Part shown: positions 39,805-51,200 of the stretch, piece by piece
How the letters are laid out: each line of letters opens with the position of its first letter
Numbering within the stretch: position 1 is the first letter of the stretch
NCBI RefSeq assembly: GCF_000002515.2
Contig: NC_006040.1
Coordinates: 248,001 to 312,000 of the forward strand
DNA length: 64,000 nt
Direction: 5' to 3'
DNA from: Kluyveromyces lactis
Taxonomy: Eukaryota; Ascomycota; Saccharomycetes; Saccharomycetales; Saccharomycetaceae
Program-made: the position numbers and the translations under genes
The notes under the pieces: generated by a model
Databases searched by the model: none
What the model saw: only the letters and a program-made list of their open reading frames with translations
Told to the model about the DNA's origin: nothing

Positions 39805-42800
39805 ATGGAGGGTTCAAACAATGGATTGAGCAGTCGTCCTGAGAAATTGGACGGAGATCCTCGATCAACTAGTGATACCAGCAGCAGTGGTAGTTGTACT
39901 TCTCTGAAAGAGTTCAGTGGTAACAACCATGAACTTCATCAGGATACTGACCAACAGGTAGTTAAGGATGCTGCTGAGGATCCAGCGTTTCTGAAAAAAG
40001 TAGAGACTCTTTCTAGGTCATTGTCCCGTCGTACTACGACTCTTTCTGAGTGGGATGAGGTCGATGAGAACTTCGATATGTACAGAGAGATCCAGGGGAT
40101 CCTTAAGGCGTCCAACGATGGTGGTATCCATTTGAGGAAGGCCGGTATCACCGCCAGAAACGTTGCTGTAAAGGGTGTTGACGCTCAGTTTCTTGAAGGT
40201 GCCACTTACGGTGATATGCTAATGTTACCTGCAACTATATTCAAGGGAATTAAGAAGGCCAGACAAACAACATTGAGAGATATCATTAGCAATGTAAATC
40301 TACTTGTTAGGCCTGGTGAGATGTTGCTTGTATTGGGTAGACCAGGTTCTGGTTGTTCCACTTTCTTAAAAACAATGGCTGGTGAGCTATCTCATTTCAA
40401 GGGTGTCTCAGGTGACATCTCGTACGACGGTGTCTCACAAAAGGATATGTTGAAGTATTTCAAGTCGGATGTTATATACAACGGTGAAATGGATGTCCAT
40501 TTCCCGCATTTGACTGTGCAACAGACTTTAGATTTTGCTGTCGCTTGTAAGACTCCAAGCAAAAGAATTAACGATTTTACCAGACAACAGTATATCGAAT
40601 TCATCAGAGACTTATATGCAACAATTTTCGGTTTGAAGCACACTTATAACACTAAAGTTGGTGATGATTTCGTGAGAGGTGTCTCTGGTGGTGAACGTAA
40701 GCGTGTTTCCATCGCAGAAGCTTTGGCCGCTCGCGGTTCCATATATTGTTGGGATAACGCTACTCGTGGTCTCGATGCTTCTACTGCTCTTGAATATACA
40801 GAAGCTATCAGATGTATGACAAACTTACTAAAGTCCACTGCGTTGATTACTGTGTACCAAGCAAGTGAAAACATCTATGAGACTTTCGATAAGGTTACCA
40901 TTCTCTACGAAGGTAAACAAATATATTTCGGTCGCATTGAAGAGGCTAAGAAGTATTTCGAAAACTTGGGGTTCATCTGTCCAGCAAGGCAAGCAACGGC
41001 TGAATTTTTGACCTCTTTAACTGATTCTAAAGGTTTACGCAGAGTAAGACCTGGTTTCGAAAACAAAGTCCCAAGAACCAGAGACGATTTCGTCAGGGTT
41101 TGGGAAGAGTCCAAAGAATATCATGACTTAATACAAAGTATCGAACATTACGAAACGAAAGAAGTCGATGGTGCGAAGACTATCCAGTTCTTCAAAGAAT
41201 CGATGGTTGAAGAGAAAGATAAGGCTTCGAGAAAGAAGTCTAAATTTACTATTTCCTATTGGGCTCAAATCAGGCTCTGTACCAGGAGAGGGTTCCAAAG
41301 AATTTATGGTGATAAGTCTTTTACTATCACAAACACTGTTGCTGCTATCATTCAAGCCTTGGTTACTGGTTCCCTATTCTACAACACCCCAAGTAGTACT
41401 CAAGGTGCTTTCTCTCGTGGTGGTGTTTTATATTTCGCTATTCTATATTTCTCTTTGATGGGTTTAGCCAACATCAGTTTAGCAAACAGACCTATCTTGC
41501 AGAAACATATCGCTTACTCATTGTATCATCCATCTGCTGAAGCACTTGCTTCTACTATCTCTAATGCCTTCTTCAGAATGATTTCGTTAACCGCTTTCCT
41601 AATCATCCTTTACTTCTTATCTGGTTTGACTCGTAACGCTGGCAGATTCTTCATGGTGTATTTGTTTGTGGCGCTCGCATCCGAGTCAATCAATGCCTTG
41701 TTTGAATTTATCACTGCTGCGTGTGACTCAATTTCTCAGGCTAATGCTATTGCAGGTTTGGTGATGATGGCCTTATCCTTATACTCCACCTATATGATTC
41801 AAACTCCTTCTATGCATCCATGGTTTGAATGGATCTCTTACATTCTACCATTGAGATATGCTTTTGAGAACATGCTAAACGCTGAATTTCATGCAAGAAG
41901 GATGGATTGCGGTGGTACTTTAGTACCAACGGGTCCTGTTTACGAGAATGTCAGTAGTGAATACAAGGTCTGTGCGTTCATCGGATCTCAGCCAGGTGAA
42001 TCGTATGTTTTGGGTGATAACTATTTGAAACTTCAGTACGACTACTCATATTCACACCAATGGAGAAATTTCGGTATTTTGATCGCATTTTTGGTCGGTT
42101 TCCTCGTCTTCAAGTCTGTTATCACTGAATTCAAGACCCCTATTAAGAGTAGTGGTGATGCTTTACTCTTCAAAAAGGGTACCAGCTTGAACACCATTCC
42201 AAAAGACGAAGAAAGCAATGTTAACAGTACTGATTCCATTACGAAGACCACTGATAGCTCATCTAGGTCGGACGACCCAGCACTATTTGCTGATATGAGA
42301 AGTGAAGGTATCTTCCTATGGAAGGATATCTGTTATACTATCCCTTATAAAGGCGGCGAACGTCTGTTATTGGATAACGTATCTGGGTATGTTAAACCTG
42401 GTACTTTGACTGCCTTGATGGGAGAATCTGGTGCAGGTAAAACTACATTGCTAAACACACTTGCTCAAAGAACTGACATTGGTGTTGTCACTGGTGACAT
42501 GTTGGTAAATGGTAAGCCAATCGACGCCTCATTCGAAAGAAGAACGGGTTACGTTCAACAACAAGATGTTCACATCAAAGAAATGACAGTCAGAGAATCT
42601 CTACAATTCTCAGCAAGAATGAGAAGACCACTAACTGTTCCAGATGAAGAAAAACTTGATTACGTTGAAAAGGTTATTGAAATCTTGGACATGTCCGCTT
42701 ACGGTGAAGCTTTAGTCGGTAATATTGGTTATGGTTTGAACGTTGAGCAAAGAAAGAAGTTATCAATTGCTGTTGAATTGGTTGCCAAACCGAACTTGTT

Positions 42801-44256
42801 GTTGTTTTTGGACGAACCAACTTCTGGTTTAGATTCTCAATCTGCCTGGGCCATTGTTCAGTTGTTGAAGAAATTAGCCGGCGCCGGTCAATCAATTTTG
42901 TGTACCATCCATCAACCTTCTGCTACTTTGTTCGAAGAATTCGACAGATTGTTATTATTGCGTAAAGGTGGTCAAACTGTGTACTTTGGTGACATCGGTG
43001 AACACTCTTCTACGTTGTTATCATACTTTGAGAGAAATGGTGCACGTAGGTGTGAAGAAAAGGAAAATCCGGCCGAGTATATTTTGGAAGCCATTGGTGC
43101 CGGTGCTACAGCTTCCGTTAAGGAAGATTGGCACGAAAAATGGATTAAATCATCAGAATTTGTTTCTGTTAACCAAGAAATCAACGACTTAATCGAAAAG
43201 CTAGCCCACCAACCAAATGACGATTCTTCCACTGAATTGATTACTAAATATGCTACACCATATTGGTACCAATTCGTTTATGTTTTAAGACGGACCATGG
43301 TTATGTTCTGGAGAGATGTGGACTACTTAATGGCTAAGACCATGTTGTATATCAGCAGTGGTTTGTTCATCGGTTTCACCTTCTATAATGTGGGTACTTC
43401 TTTCGTCGGTCTACAAAATGCGATGTTTGCTGCATTTATGGCTTGTATTGTTTCTGCCCCAGCAATGAATCAAATTCAGGCTCGTGCCCTACAATCAAGA
43501 GAATTATATGAAGTTAGAGAATCCAGATCTAACATGTTCCACTGGAGTTGTATGTTGTTCTCACAATATATCACTGAATTACCGTACCAATTATGGTGTA
43601 GTACCTTATTCTTTGTATCCTTCTATTTCCCATTGAAGGCAGAATACACAAGTTTGAAAGCCGGTTTATTCTACTTGAACTACTGTGTCATTTTCCAATT
43701 ATACTGTGTTGGTTTGGGTTTAGCTGTGTTGTACATGTCTCCAGATCTTCCAAGTTCAAACGTCATTATGGGTTTACTACTCTCCTTCATGATTACCTTC
43801 TGTGGTGTTGTGCAACCTGTTAATCTAATGCCCGGTTTTTGGACCTTTATGTGGAAGGTATCCCCGTACACGTATTTGATTCAAAATTTCGTTTCTTTGA
43901 TGTTACATGACAAAACAGTCATCTGTACCGATAAGGAACTGTCTTACTTTAACCCACCACCGGGATCAACTTGTGGATCTTACATGACTGACTATTTCAC
44001 TGAAGGGTTCGGTTATATTAAGAACCCAGAGGCCACCAGCAACTGTGCTTACTGCAGATACAAGATCGGTGATCAATACCTATCTTACATTTCTGCTAAA
44101 TATGCTGATCTATGGAGAAACTTTGGTTTCTTATGGGTTTACATCTGCTTTAACTTAATCGCAATGGTTTCATTATATTACATATTCCATGTTAAGCGTT
44201 TCAGCCCAAAGTCTTTGGTAATGGGCGTTGTTGGTAAATTCAAGAAAGAAAAATGA
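39805..44256 (+). CDS. PDR-type full-size ABC transporter, PDR12-like
   Basis: This is a plasma-membrane multidrug or weak-acid exporter of 1483 residues with the fungal reverse arrangement NBD1-TMD1-NBD2-TMD2. NBD1 has the degenerate Walker A GRPGSGCST (178-186, Cys for Lys), signature VSGGERKRVS and YCWDNATRGLD. NBD2 has canonical Walker A GESGAGKTT (873-881), the altered signature LNVEQRKKLSI and FLDEPTSGLD. This asymmetry is normal for the family. Each TMD has about six hydrophobic helices. Similarity to S. cerevisiae Pdr12 is seen in GAGATASVKEDWHEKW and the C-terminal WRNFGFLWVYICFN, so weak organic acid export is the best guess; SNQ2-like drug export is the alternative. The ATG at 39805 is chosen; ten earlier codons open with GTG. 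Confidence 0.85.
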   Translation: MEGSNNGLSSRPEKLDGDPRSTSDTSSSGSCTSLKEFSGNNHELHQDTDQQVVKDAAEDPAFLKKVETLSRSLSRRTTTLSEWDEVDENFDMYREIQGILKASNDGGIHLRKAGITARNVAVKGVDAQFLEGATYGDMLMLPATIFKGIKKARQTTLRDIISNVNLLVRPGEMLLVLGRPGSGCSTFLKTMAGELSHFKGVSGDISYDGVSQKDMLKYFKSDVIYNGEMDVHFPHLTVQQTLDFAVACKTPSKRINDFTRQQYIEFIRDLYATIFGLKHTYNTKVGDDFVRGVSGGERKRVSIAEALAARGSIYCWDNATRGLDASTALEYTEAIRCMTNLLKSTALITVYQASENIYETFDKVTILYEGKQIYFGRIEEAKKYFENLGFICPARQATAEFLTSLTDSKGLRRVRPGFENKVPRTRDDFVRVWEESKEYHDLIQSIEHYETKEVDGAKTIQFFKESMVEEKDKASRKKSKFTISYWAQIRLCTRRGFQRIYGDKSFTITNTVAAIIQALVTGSLFYNTPSSTQGAFSRGGVLYFAILYFSLMGLANISLANRPILQKHIAYSLYHPSAEALASTISNAFFRMISLTAFLIILYFLSGLTRNAGRFFMVYLFVALASESINALFEFITAACDSISQANAIAGLVMMALSLYSTYMIQTPSMHPWFEWISYILPLRYAFENMLNAEFHARRMDCGGTLVPTGPVYENVSSEYKVCAFIGSQPGESYVLGDNYLKLQYDYSYSHQWRNFGILIAFLVGFLVFKSVITEFKTPIKSSGDALLFKKGTSLNTIPKDEESNVNSTDSITKTTDSSSRSDDPALFADMRSEGIFLWKDICYTIPYKGGERLLLDNVSGYVKPGTLTALMGESGAGKTTLLNTLAQRTDIGVVTGDMLVNGKPIDASFERRTGYVQQQDVHIKEMTVRESLQFSARMRRPLTVPDEEKLDYVEKVIEILDMSAYGEALVGNIGYGLNVEQRKKLSIAVELVAKPNLLLFLDEPTSGLDSQSAWAIVQLLKKLAGAGQSILCTIHQPSATLFEEFDRLLLLRKGGQTVYFGDIGEHSSTLLSYFERNGARRCEEKENPAEYILEAIGAGATASVKEDWHEKWIKSSEFVSVNQEINDLIEKLAHQPNDDSSTELITKYATPYWYQFVYVLRRTMVMFWRDVDYLMAKTMLYISSGLFIGFTFYNVGTSFVGLQNAMFAAFMACIVSAPAMNQIQARALQSRELYEVRESRSNMFHWSCMLFSQYITELPYQLWCSTLFFVSFYFPLKAEYTSLKAGLFYLNYCVIFQLYCVGLGLAVLYMSPDLPSSNVIMGLLLSFMITFCGVVQPVNLMPGFWTFMWKVSPYTYLIQNFVSLMLHDKTVICTDKELSYFNPPPGSTCGSYMTDYFTEGFGYIKNPEATSNCAYCRYKIGDQYLSYISAKYADLWRNFGFLWVYICFNLIAMVSLYYIFHVKRFSPKSLVMGVVGKFKKEK

Positions 44257-45312
44257 ACATGGCAAAACGGAATGTAACAAACACTTAACATATAGACATA
44301 ACGTTTCCTTCACAACGTTGAGTTGTCGACCAACATCCAACCGAAATACCCCTTGTTACAATACGTGTTTATCTTACTCTTACTCAATTTTTTCTAGATT
44401 TATAGTAACCGTCTTAAAATGTATATCTGTTACTTGTACATATTAATAAAGAAAATAATACAAAGAAACAAATCATCGGAAGCAGTGCACTTCTTAAAGG
44501 CAGCCATCTTCTTGAACCTTTTGAATATCCATCGGAGTACCCATGGAAGGTCAAAAGAATAATCTGACATTCTTGTTCCAGGTATTAACGTACGAAATGA
44601 AGAAACAAAAAGTTATATTTTCCTTATATCTCAGCATAGAAAAGCCACAAAACGCCAAACCTCGCAGGTTTAGCCATATCTCTTCAATACGAAGGTCAGA
44701 TGTCAGAAATTTGAGCGTTAGATAGTTGCAGATCGTATAAGCTAAATGTCAGACTGTTCTTGAGAGACAAGGATTCAGGTAAGTAGGAGGGTCACCCCAT
44801 GCAGGACTACTAACCGAAAAAGAGCACGCCTGTACACCACATACCGGACAAATCCAGTAAGGTTCATCTTTTTTTGCATCTTTCCAGTTTCAAATGCTAT
44901 CTATCAGTTATGATTACGGTTGCCGATGTCTATTGACGACGCAGAAGCCAGAACAAGCAGCAGTGCATTGCTTAAGGTTGATCACGGTCCTGTAATATTT
45001 TCATCGATATCTCGTAAAATTAGTAGTTTAGGGAATGGTCAGTAGTTCTTATGTTAAAGAGGGTAAATGTGGCCATTTTCTTGAACAGACTGAGATAAAG
45101 GTTTCTAAACGGTTTTTTTCCTATTGTTGATTAGATGATAATGTTGCCTAGATATACGATGCAAGTTGCACAAGGTAATGCGAGATAAGTGTAATCGGCA
45201 TTCTGATAAGTACAATGATCATATGATGTATCTTAGATTGCGTTAAAAGCATTAACTCTTGCCGACAGATGCATATATAACTGCGTGGATATGCAGAGGA
45301 TGGATTTCAACG
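44257..45312. other. 1-kb spacer upstream of the FUI1-like gene, with intron-like signals
   Basis: No gene is supported. At 44778-44857 there is GTAAGT, TACTAAC (44807-44813) and a CAG 3' end in the order and spacing of a small yeast intron, but no coding exon adjoins it. Short frames near 44228-44725 are unrecognised. Confidence 0.4.
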
Positions 45313-47226
45313 ATGGTAGGGAACTTTAGATTTAATGTAAGGAATGATTCTACTAATAAAGAGCCAAGCAAAACAGAAGTGAAATCCGCCATGTCAGTTG
45401 AATTAGCGGAGTATTTCAGTAATACCTCTTCTACTGTGAGTCGTTCTCACAAGAAGCAAGGCAAGTCTCGTTCCATTGATATGGAAAAGGACAAAATCGT
45501 TCAAATCGATGAGACATTGACGGAAAATGATAGTGATGAGAACACTGAAGTGATAGAGTACAGTTCGATTTGGAGCAAAATATACTACGACTACATTTTA
45601 GTGGATAAGACGCTTTCAAAATTATCGATTAAAGAATCCTTCTTGTACAACCATGACTTGAAACCAGTTGAAGAGCAAAGAAGAAGATGGGCCTGGTACA
45701 ACTTTTTATGGTTTTGGGTTGCTGACTGTTTCAACATCAACACTTTCCAAATTGCTGCTACGGGATTACAATTGGGTCTCAACTGGTGGCAGACATGGAT
45801 CACAGTTTGGATTGGATATGCACTCATCGGTATCTTGGTGGCCCTGGCATCAAGAATAGGTTCTATGTATCACGTTTCATTCCCAGTCGCTGCTAGATCA
45901 TCTTTTGGGATCTATTTTTCCATTTGGAGTGTGTTAAATCGTGTGGTCATGGCTACAGTCTGGTATGCAGTACAGTCTTGGATTGCCTTGACACCAGTTT
46001 CTTTGATGTTACAGAGTATATTTGGTACGAACTTGCCAACTAGAATTCATGACGGTATGGGTACTCCCAATGCCACTACTTACGAGTTCATGTGTTTCTT
46101 TATCTTTTGGGTGGTATCGTTCCCAGCATTGCTAGTGCCACCTCATGCAATCCGTCATTTATTCACAGTGAAAGCCATTCTTGTTCCCTTTGCTGCATTT
46201 GGTTTCTTAATATGGACCCTTAAGAAATCAAACGGTGAAATTGCATTTGGTGCTCTAAGCGATGTCGAAGTATCTGATACGGAAAGGAGATGGGCTTATA
46301 TCAGATCAATCATGGCTTGTTTAGGAAATTTTGCCACATTGGTTGTAAATGCTCCGGATTTCACACGTTTCTCAACCACCAAGAGATCTGCCTTCATAGT
46401 GCAAGTTGTTTCGATCCCTATTCTATTCACAATTACATCTTTGATCGGTATTCTTGTCACAGCGGCAGGGTTTACCATGTACAACGTCAACTACTGGTCA
46501 CCAGTGGATGTGTTGGGCAGATTTCTTCAAGATTCGTACTCACCTGGTACTAGAGCTGGTGTGTTTTTAATCTCTTTTGTGTTTGCCTTGTCTCAATTGG
46601 GTACTAACATCTCTGCCAACTCTCTATCAGCAGGTACTGATATGACGGCGCTTTTACCCAAATTCATAAACATTAGGCGTGGTTCTGTCATCTGTGCATG
46701 TCTTGCACTATGTATCTGTCCATGGAACATGATGGCATCGTCAAGCAAATTCACCATGGCACTCAGTGCATATGCAATCTTCCTCTCCTCTATTGCTGGT
46801 GTTGCAAGTGCTGACTACTACGTGGTAAGACGTGGTTACATTAGGATAACACACTTGTATTCCATCAAACCAGGTTCCTTTTACATGTATAACAGATTCG
46901 GTTTTAATTGGAGAGCCCTTGTGGCGTATCTGGGATCTGTGTCCTTCAGTATTACTGGGTTCGTTGGGGAAGTTGGTGATAACATCAAAGTATCAGATGC
47001 CGCAATGCATCTGTACTACATGAACTACATTATTGGTTACGCAGCCGCTTTTATTATCTACGTTACGTTATGCTGGTTTTTCCCAGTAGCAGGTTCACCA
47101 GTTAAGAATATCCTCAGAGAAAAAGGATGGTACGAGAGATGGGTTGAAGTCGAAGACTTCCCAGAACAATGGAAAGCAATGATGCAAAAGAAAGACTTGT
47201 ACGATGAGAAAGAGATCGAATACTAA
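45313..47226 (+). CDS. Uridine permease, FUI1-like (NCS1 family)
   Basis: This 637-residue NCS1 nucleobase/nucleoside symporter is close to S. cerevisiae Fui1, which takes up uridine at the plasma membrane; Fur4 (uracil), Dal4 (allantoin) and Thi7-type carriers are related. About 12 transmembrane helices follow a ~115-residue hydrophilic N-terminus. Diagnostic stretches are DLKPVEEQRRRWAWYNF, ATGLQLGLNWWQTWI, VNAPDFTRFSTTKRS, SANSLSAGTDMTALLPKFIN and ICPWNMMASSSKFT, matching the Fui1 versions of these motifs. The ATG at 45313 (MVGNFRFNV) is preferred; the longer frame begins with TTG. An in-frame ATG a little downstream (MSVELAEYF) is an alternative start. It is flanked on both sides, same strand, by ABC transporter genes. 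Confidence 0.88.
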   Translation: MVGNFRFNVRNDSTNKEPSKTEVKSAMSVELAEYFSNTSSTVSRSHKKQGKSRSIDMEKDKIVQIDETLTENDSDENTEVIEYSSIWSKIYYDYILVDKTLSKLSIKESFLYNHDLKPVEEQRRRWAWYNFLWFWVADCFNINTFQIAATGLQLGLNWWQTWITVWIGYALIGILVALASRIGSMYHVSFPVAARSSFGIYFSIWSVLNRVVMATVWYAVQSWIALTPVSLMLQSIFGTNLPTRIHDGMGTPNATTYEFMCFFIFWVVSFPALLVPPHAIRHLFTVKAILVPFAAFGFLIWTLKKSNGEIAFGALSDVEVSDTERRWAYIRSIMACLGNFATLVVNAPDFTRFSTTKRSAFIVQVVSIPILFTITSLIGILVTAAGFTMYNVNYWSPVDVLGRFLQDSYSPGTRAGVFLISFVFALSQLGTNISANSLSAGTDMTALLPKFINIRRGSVICACLALCICPWNMMASSSKFTMALSAYAIFLSSIAGVASADYYVVRRGYIRITHLYSIKPGSFYMYNRFGFNWRALVAYLGSVSFSITGFVGEVGDNIKVSDAAMHLYYMNYIIGYAAAFIIYVTLCWFFPVAGSPVKNILREKGWYERWVEVEDFPEQWKAMMQKKDLYDEKEIEY

Positions 47227-48286
47227 TAATAAACCTACTTCATATTATCTATCTATATTGCAGAAGATAGTATTATAAATTATATCATATCACCTTATAC
47301 ATATATAATAATATATCACTGACGCTAAGTCTGACACTGGTCTTCGTCATATTAAACTCCTATTTACTCCCTACCCCACATCATCACGAGGACAAAAATC
47401 TTCTTTTCGCCTTCTTCTCTAATACCCATTTATTTACCTTACCCGACCATTAAGCAGTCACTATTCAGCCCATCCTTAATTACGGACCAAACTAAATCCG
47501 AAAGAGAAACAGTGTCCGACCGATCCTAGAAATGACCCAAGTTGAAACTGTTTTCACCAGTTAGTGACGGGACCATGAGGGGCTGGGCGCAGCTAGGCAA
47601 AGTAGATACGAGCCCTGTTTCCCTTTTCCTTCAGAATTACAGCGCGGTTAAGCCCTTCATCAGGCGGATTTCCGACACATTGTTCCGTCCGCATTCTTAG
47701 GCTGCCTGCGCCTCATGCAATGAACAAGGGCACCGTCACTTCTACGGAAATTCACGTAAAATCATGTAAGCTTGAAGCAGTGTATAAGCCATCCAAGGGT
47801 GCCAGAACACATATCTCTGCATGTATCTCAGTATGATGTGACCTTGTTTGACGTTTCATTTCATCATTTACCATTTGGTGCTGTCCGGTACTATACCTTA
47901 AGAAACTCATGACATAATCCCAGATTTTTTTCTCGAACGCAAGATTTTTTTCTTTTCGAAGCCGCAGACTTTAAAACCGAAAATCACCATACTAAATGAC
48001 AATGGATATAATCATGGGGCAAGGATAGAGGAATAGGATGAGGAAATAAAATGTAAACACTCAATGGGTTTTTAGTTTATAAGCAGTTGGTTTGAACATC
48101 ATTTTTAGAATTGTCTCGATTGGTTAAGGCGGTAATAACTGCCATATAGAATTCTATTGTCTAGTTTTAGCATATTAAGGCACAGAGAATAACCAAATAA
48201 AACCATTAACTAAAATTTAAAGGAACTACAAAGGACAAAAGTTCTTTTAATAAACTAACCAAACTTTATTTTAAAAGAAGTTAAAA
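47227..48286. promoter_or_regulatory. FUI1-like 3' end and SNQ2 promoter
   Basis: This 1060-bp region contains a Reb1-type TTACCCG at 47439-47445 and TCTACGGA at 47741-47748, one mismatch from the pleiotropic drug response element TCCACGGA. A tRNA A-box-like GGTTAAGGCGG near 48120 has no B box. No gene is seen. Confidence 0.4.
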
Positions 48287-51200
48287 ATGTCGGACGACTC
48301 AGGGTCCTCAATTGACGACCGAGACGGTAGAAATTCGACTTCGCCAGCTGCTGAGTTGAATCAGTATACTGGCCTTAACGCTGCGGGTGCTCATCGGCCT
48401 TATTTAGGGTTCGAAAACGATCCGCAAGAACAACAGCGTATTCAAACATTGGCAAGGACGTTAACGAATTCATCCATTGCTAGTAAACAGAACTCTAGTG
48501 TAGGAGCCCAGGGCATAAACAACGGTAATCACGGGCAAGATACTGCGGATGCAGACAGTTCGACAAACGAATCGCTACAACGCACCCTTACAAGAGCTTC
48601 CTTGCATATCAATCCAGATGATGTGAAAATCCCATTCGATGAAGACGCTAGAAGTGCTGACCCTAGATTGGATCCATATTCAGCTAATTTTGATTCCAAA
48701 TTTTGGGTTCAGACTATGCATCAGATGTTCAACTCCGACCCGGATTACTACAAACCAGTGAGTCTGGGTGTATGCTTGAAAGGGTTAAGAGTTTCAGGTG
48801 TGTCAGTGGATGCAGATTACCAGGCAACTGTTGCGAACGCTCCTTTGAAAGTATTAAATGCAGCTCGTCATTTCGTATCAAAACGTGATGAATCCCGTTA
48901 TTTTGATATCTTGCGGCCAATGGATGCCCTTTTCGAACCTGGTAGACTTTGTACCGTGCTAGGTAGACCTGGTGCTGGTTGCTCAACTCTTTTAAAAACA
49001 GTATCCGCAAGAACTTACGGGTTTACCGTTAGACCCGAATCCGTAATCTCATACGATGGTATCTCTCAACATGATATCGAGAAACACTACAGAGGTGATG
49101 TTATCTACTCTGCTGAAATGGATTATCATTTTGCCAATTTAAATGTCGGCTACACTTTGGAATTTGCTGCTAGATGTAGATGCCCCTCGGCAAGACCACA
49201 AGGTGTCAGTAGAGAAGAATATTACAAGCATTATGCCGCAGTGGTCATGGCTACTTACGGTTTATCCCACACGTACTCGACAAAAGTTGGTGATGATTAC
49301 GTCAGAGGTGTTTCTGGTGGTGAACGTAAACGTGTTTCTATCGCTGAAGTGACTTTGGCTGGGGCCAAGGTACAATGTTGGGATAATGCCACTCGTGGGT
49401 TAGATTCCGCAACAGCCTTAGAATTTGTAAGAGCGTTGAAAACGAATGCTACCATTTCAAGAACTACTCCATTACTAGCTATTTATCAGTGTTCCCAAGA
49501 TGCCTATGATCTATTTGATGATGTTTTGGTTCTATATGAGGGTCGCCAGATTTATTTCGGTCCTGCAGACTCCGCAAAACAATACTTCTTGGATATGGGT
49601 TGGGAGTGTCCTGATAGACAAACGACTGCAGATTTCTTAACATCAGTAACTGCTGCTAATGAAAGAAAGTGTAGACCAGGCTACGAAAAGAAGGTTCCTA
49701 AGACACCTGACGAATTTTATGAGCATTGGAAATCATCATCTGAATATGCCCAACTAATGAACAGGATTGATGCCTATTTGAATAAACATAACAATGAGGA
49801 TAGCGCAAAAGAGTTTTTCGATCATCACACTGCTCGTCAATCGAAGCATTCCAAGTCATCTTCACCCTTCCTTTTATCATTTATGATGCAAGTGAAAGCC
49901 GTCATGGACAGAAACGTCCAGAGACTTAAAGGTGACCCATCTGTTTACGCATTTAACATTTTTGGTAATTGCTCGATGGCTTTCATCATTTCTTCTATGT
50001 TTTATAACCAAAAGGATAATACCGGTTCATTTTACTACAGGACTGCTGCGCTTTTCACGGCGCTTTTGTTTAACTCCTTTGGTTCTTTATTAGAAATTCT
50101 TTCCTTGTTTGAGGCAAGAAAGATTGTCGAGAAGCATAAAACCTATGCATTTTATCGTCCTTCAGCAGATGCTTTGGCATCAATTATTACCGAATTACCA
50201 TCTAAGTTTATCATCGCTATTTGCTTCAATTTAATCTATTACTTCTTAGTTAATTTCAGAAGGTCACCAGGTCATTTCTTTTTCTATTTCTTAATTGCAA
50301 TTACATCAACATTCACAATGTCACATTTATTCAGATCAATTGGTGCCGCCTGTACGACCTTGGAACAAGCCATGTTACCGGCTAGTATTTTGTTGTTAAT
50401 TTTATCCATTTACGCCGGTTTCGTCATTCCTAAGGGCAATATTCTTGGTTGGTCGAAATGGTTGTATTATTTGAACCCAATTGCTAGATCTATGGAAGCA
50501 ATGGTAGCGAACGAGTTCGCTGGAAGAACCTTTGAGTGTTCGCAATTTATTCCAGCAGGTGGGGAGTACGATGAACTACCATTAGCACTTAAAATATGTT
50601 CTGTTGTCGGTTCTGAACCAGGGTCTGCATATGTTAGCGGTACTGCATACATGGAAGAGTCTTTTTCTTATAAAGACAGTTACAGATGGAGAAATTGGGG
50701 TATTGTTCTTTGTTATGCTGTTTTCTTCCTTGCGGTATATTTACTATTAATCGAGTATAACAAAGGTGAGATGCAAAAGGGTGAGATGACAGTCTTCCCA
50801 AGGTCCGTCTTAATGAAGCTCAAAAAGAAGAATCAGAACTTGAAAAATGATATCGAATCGAATGACAGTTTACTAAAAGACATGACAAACGGGAATGATT
50901 CCCAAGACGAAAAAAGTGATAGCTCCAATGAAAAGATGGCTGAAAAGATTGGATCTGACCAAGTGGTATTTTGGAAGAATATCTGTTATGATGTTCAAAT
51001 CAAGACTGAAACGAGAAGAATTTTGGATAATGTTGATGGTTGGGTCAAGCCTGGAACTTTAACTGCACTAATGGGATCATCAGGTGCTGGTAAGACTACT
51101 TTGTTGGATGCTTTGGCTGACCGTATTAGCACAGGTGTCATTACCGGTGACGTCCTCGTAAATGGTAGACCAACAGATGCATCCTTCCAAAGATCAACGG

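Noticed and set aside
47741-47748. Pdr1 response element upstream of SNQ2
   Set aside because: TCTACGGA differs from TCCACGGA at one base; single near-matches of 8 bp are expected by chance in a 1-kb promoter. It is mentioned in the region note but not called as a site.
48111-48140. tRNA A-box-like GATTGGTTAAGGCGG upstream of SNQ2
   Set aside because: No B box, anticodon arm or acceptor pairing follows within a tRNA length.
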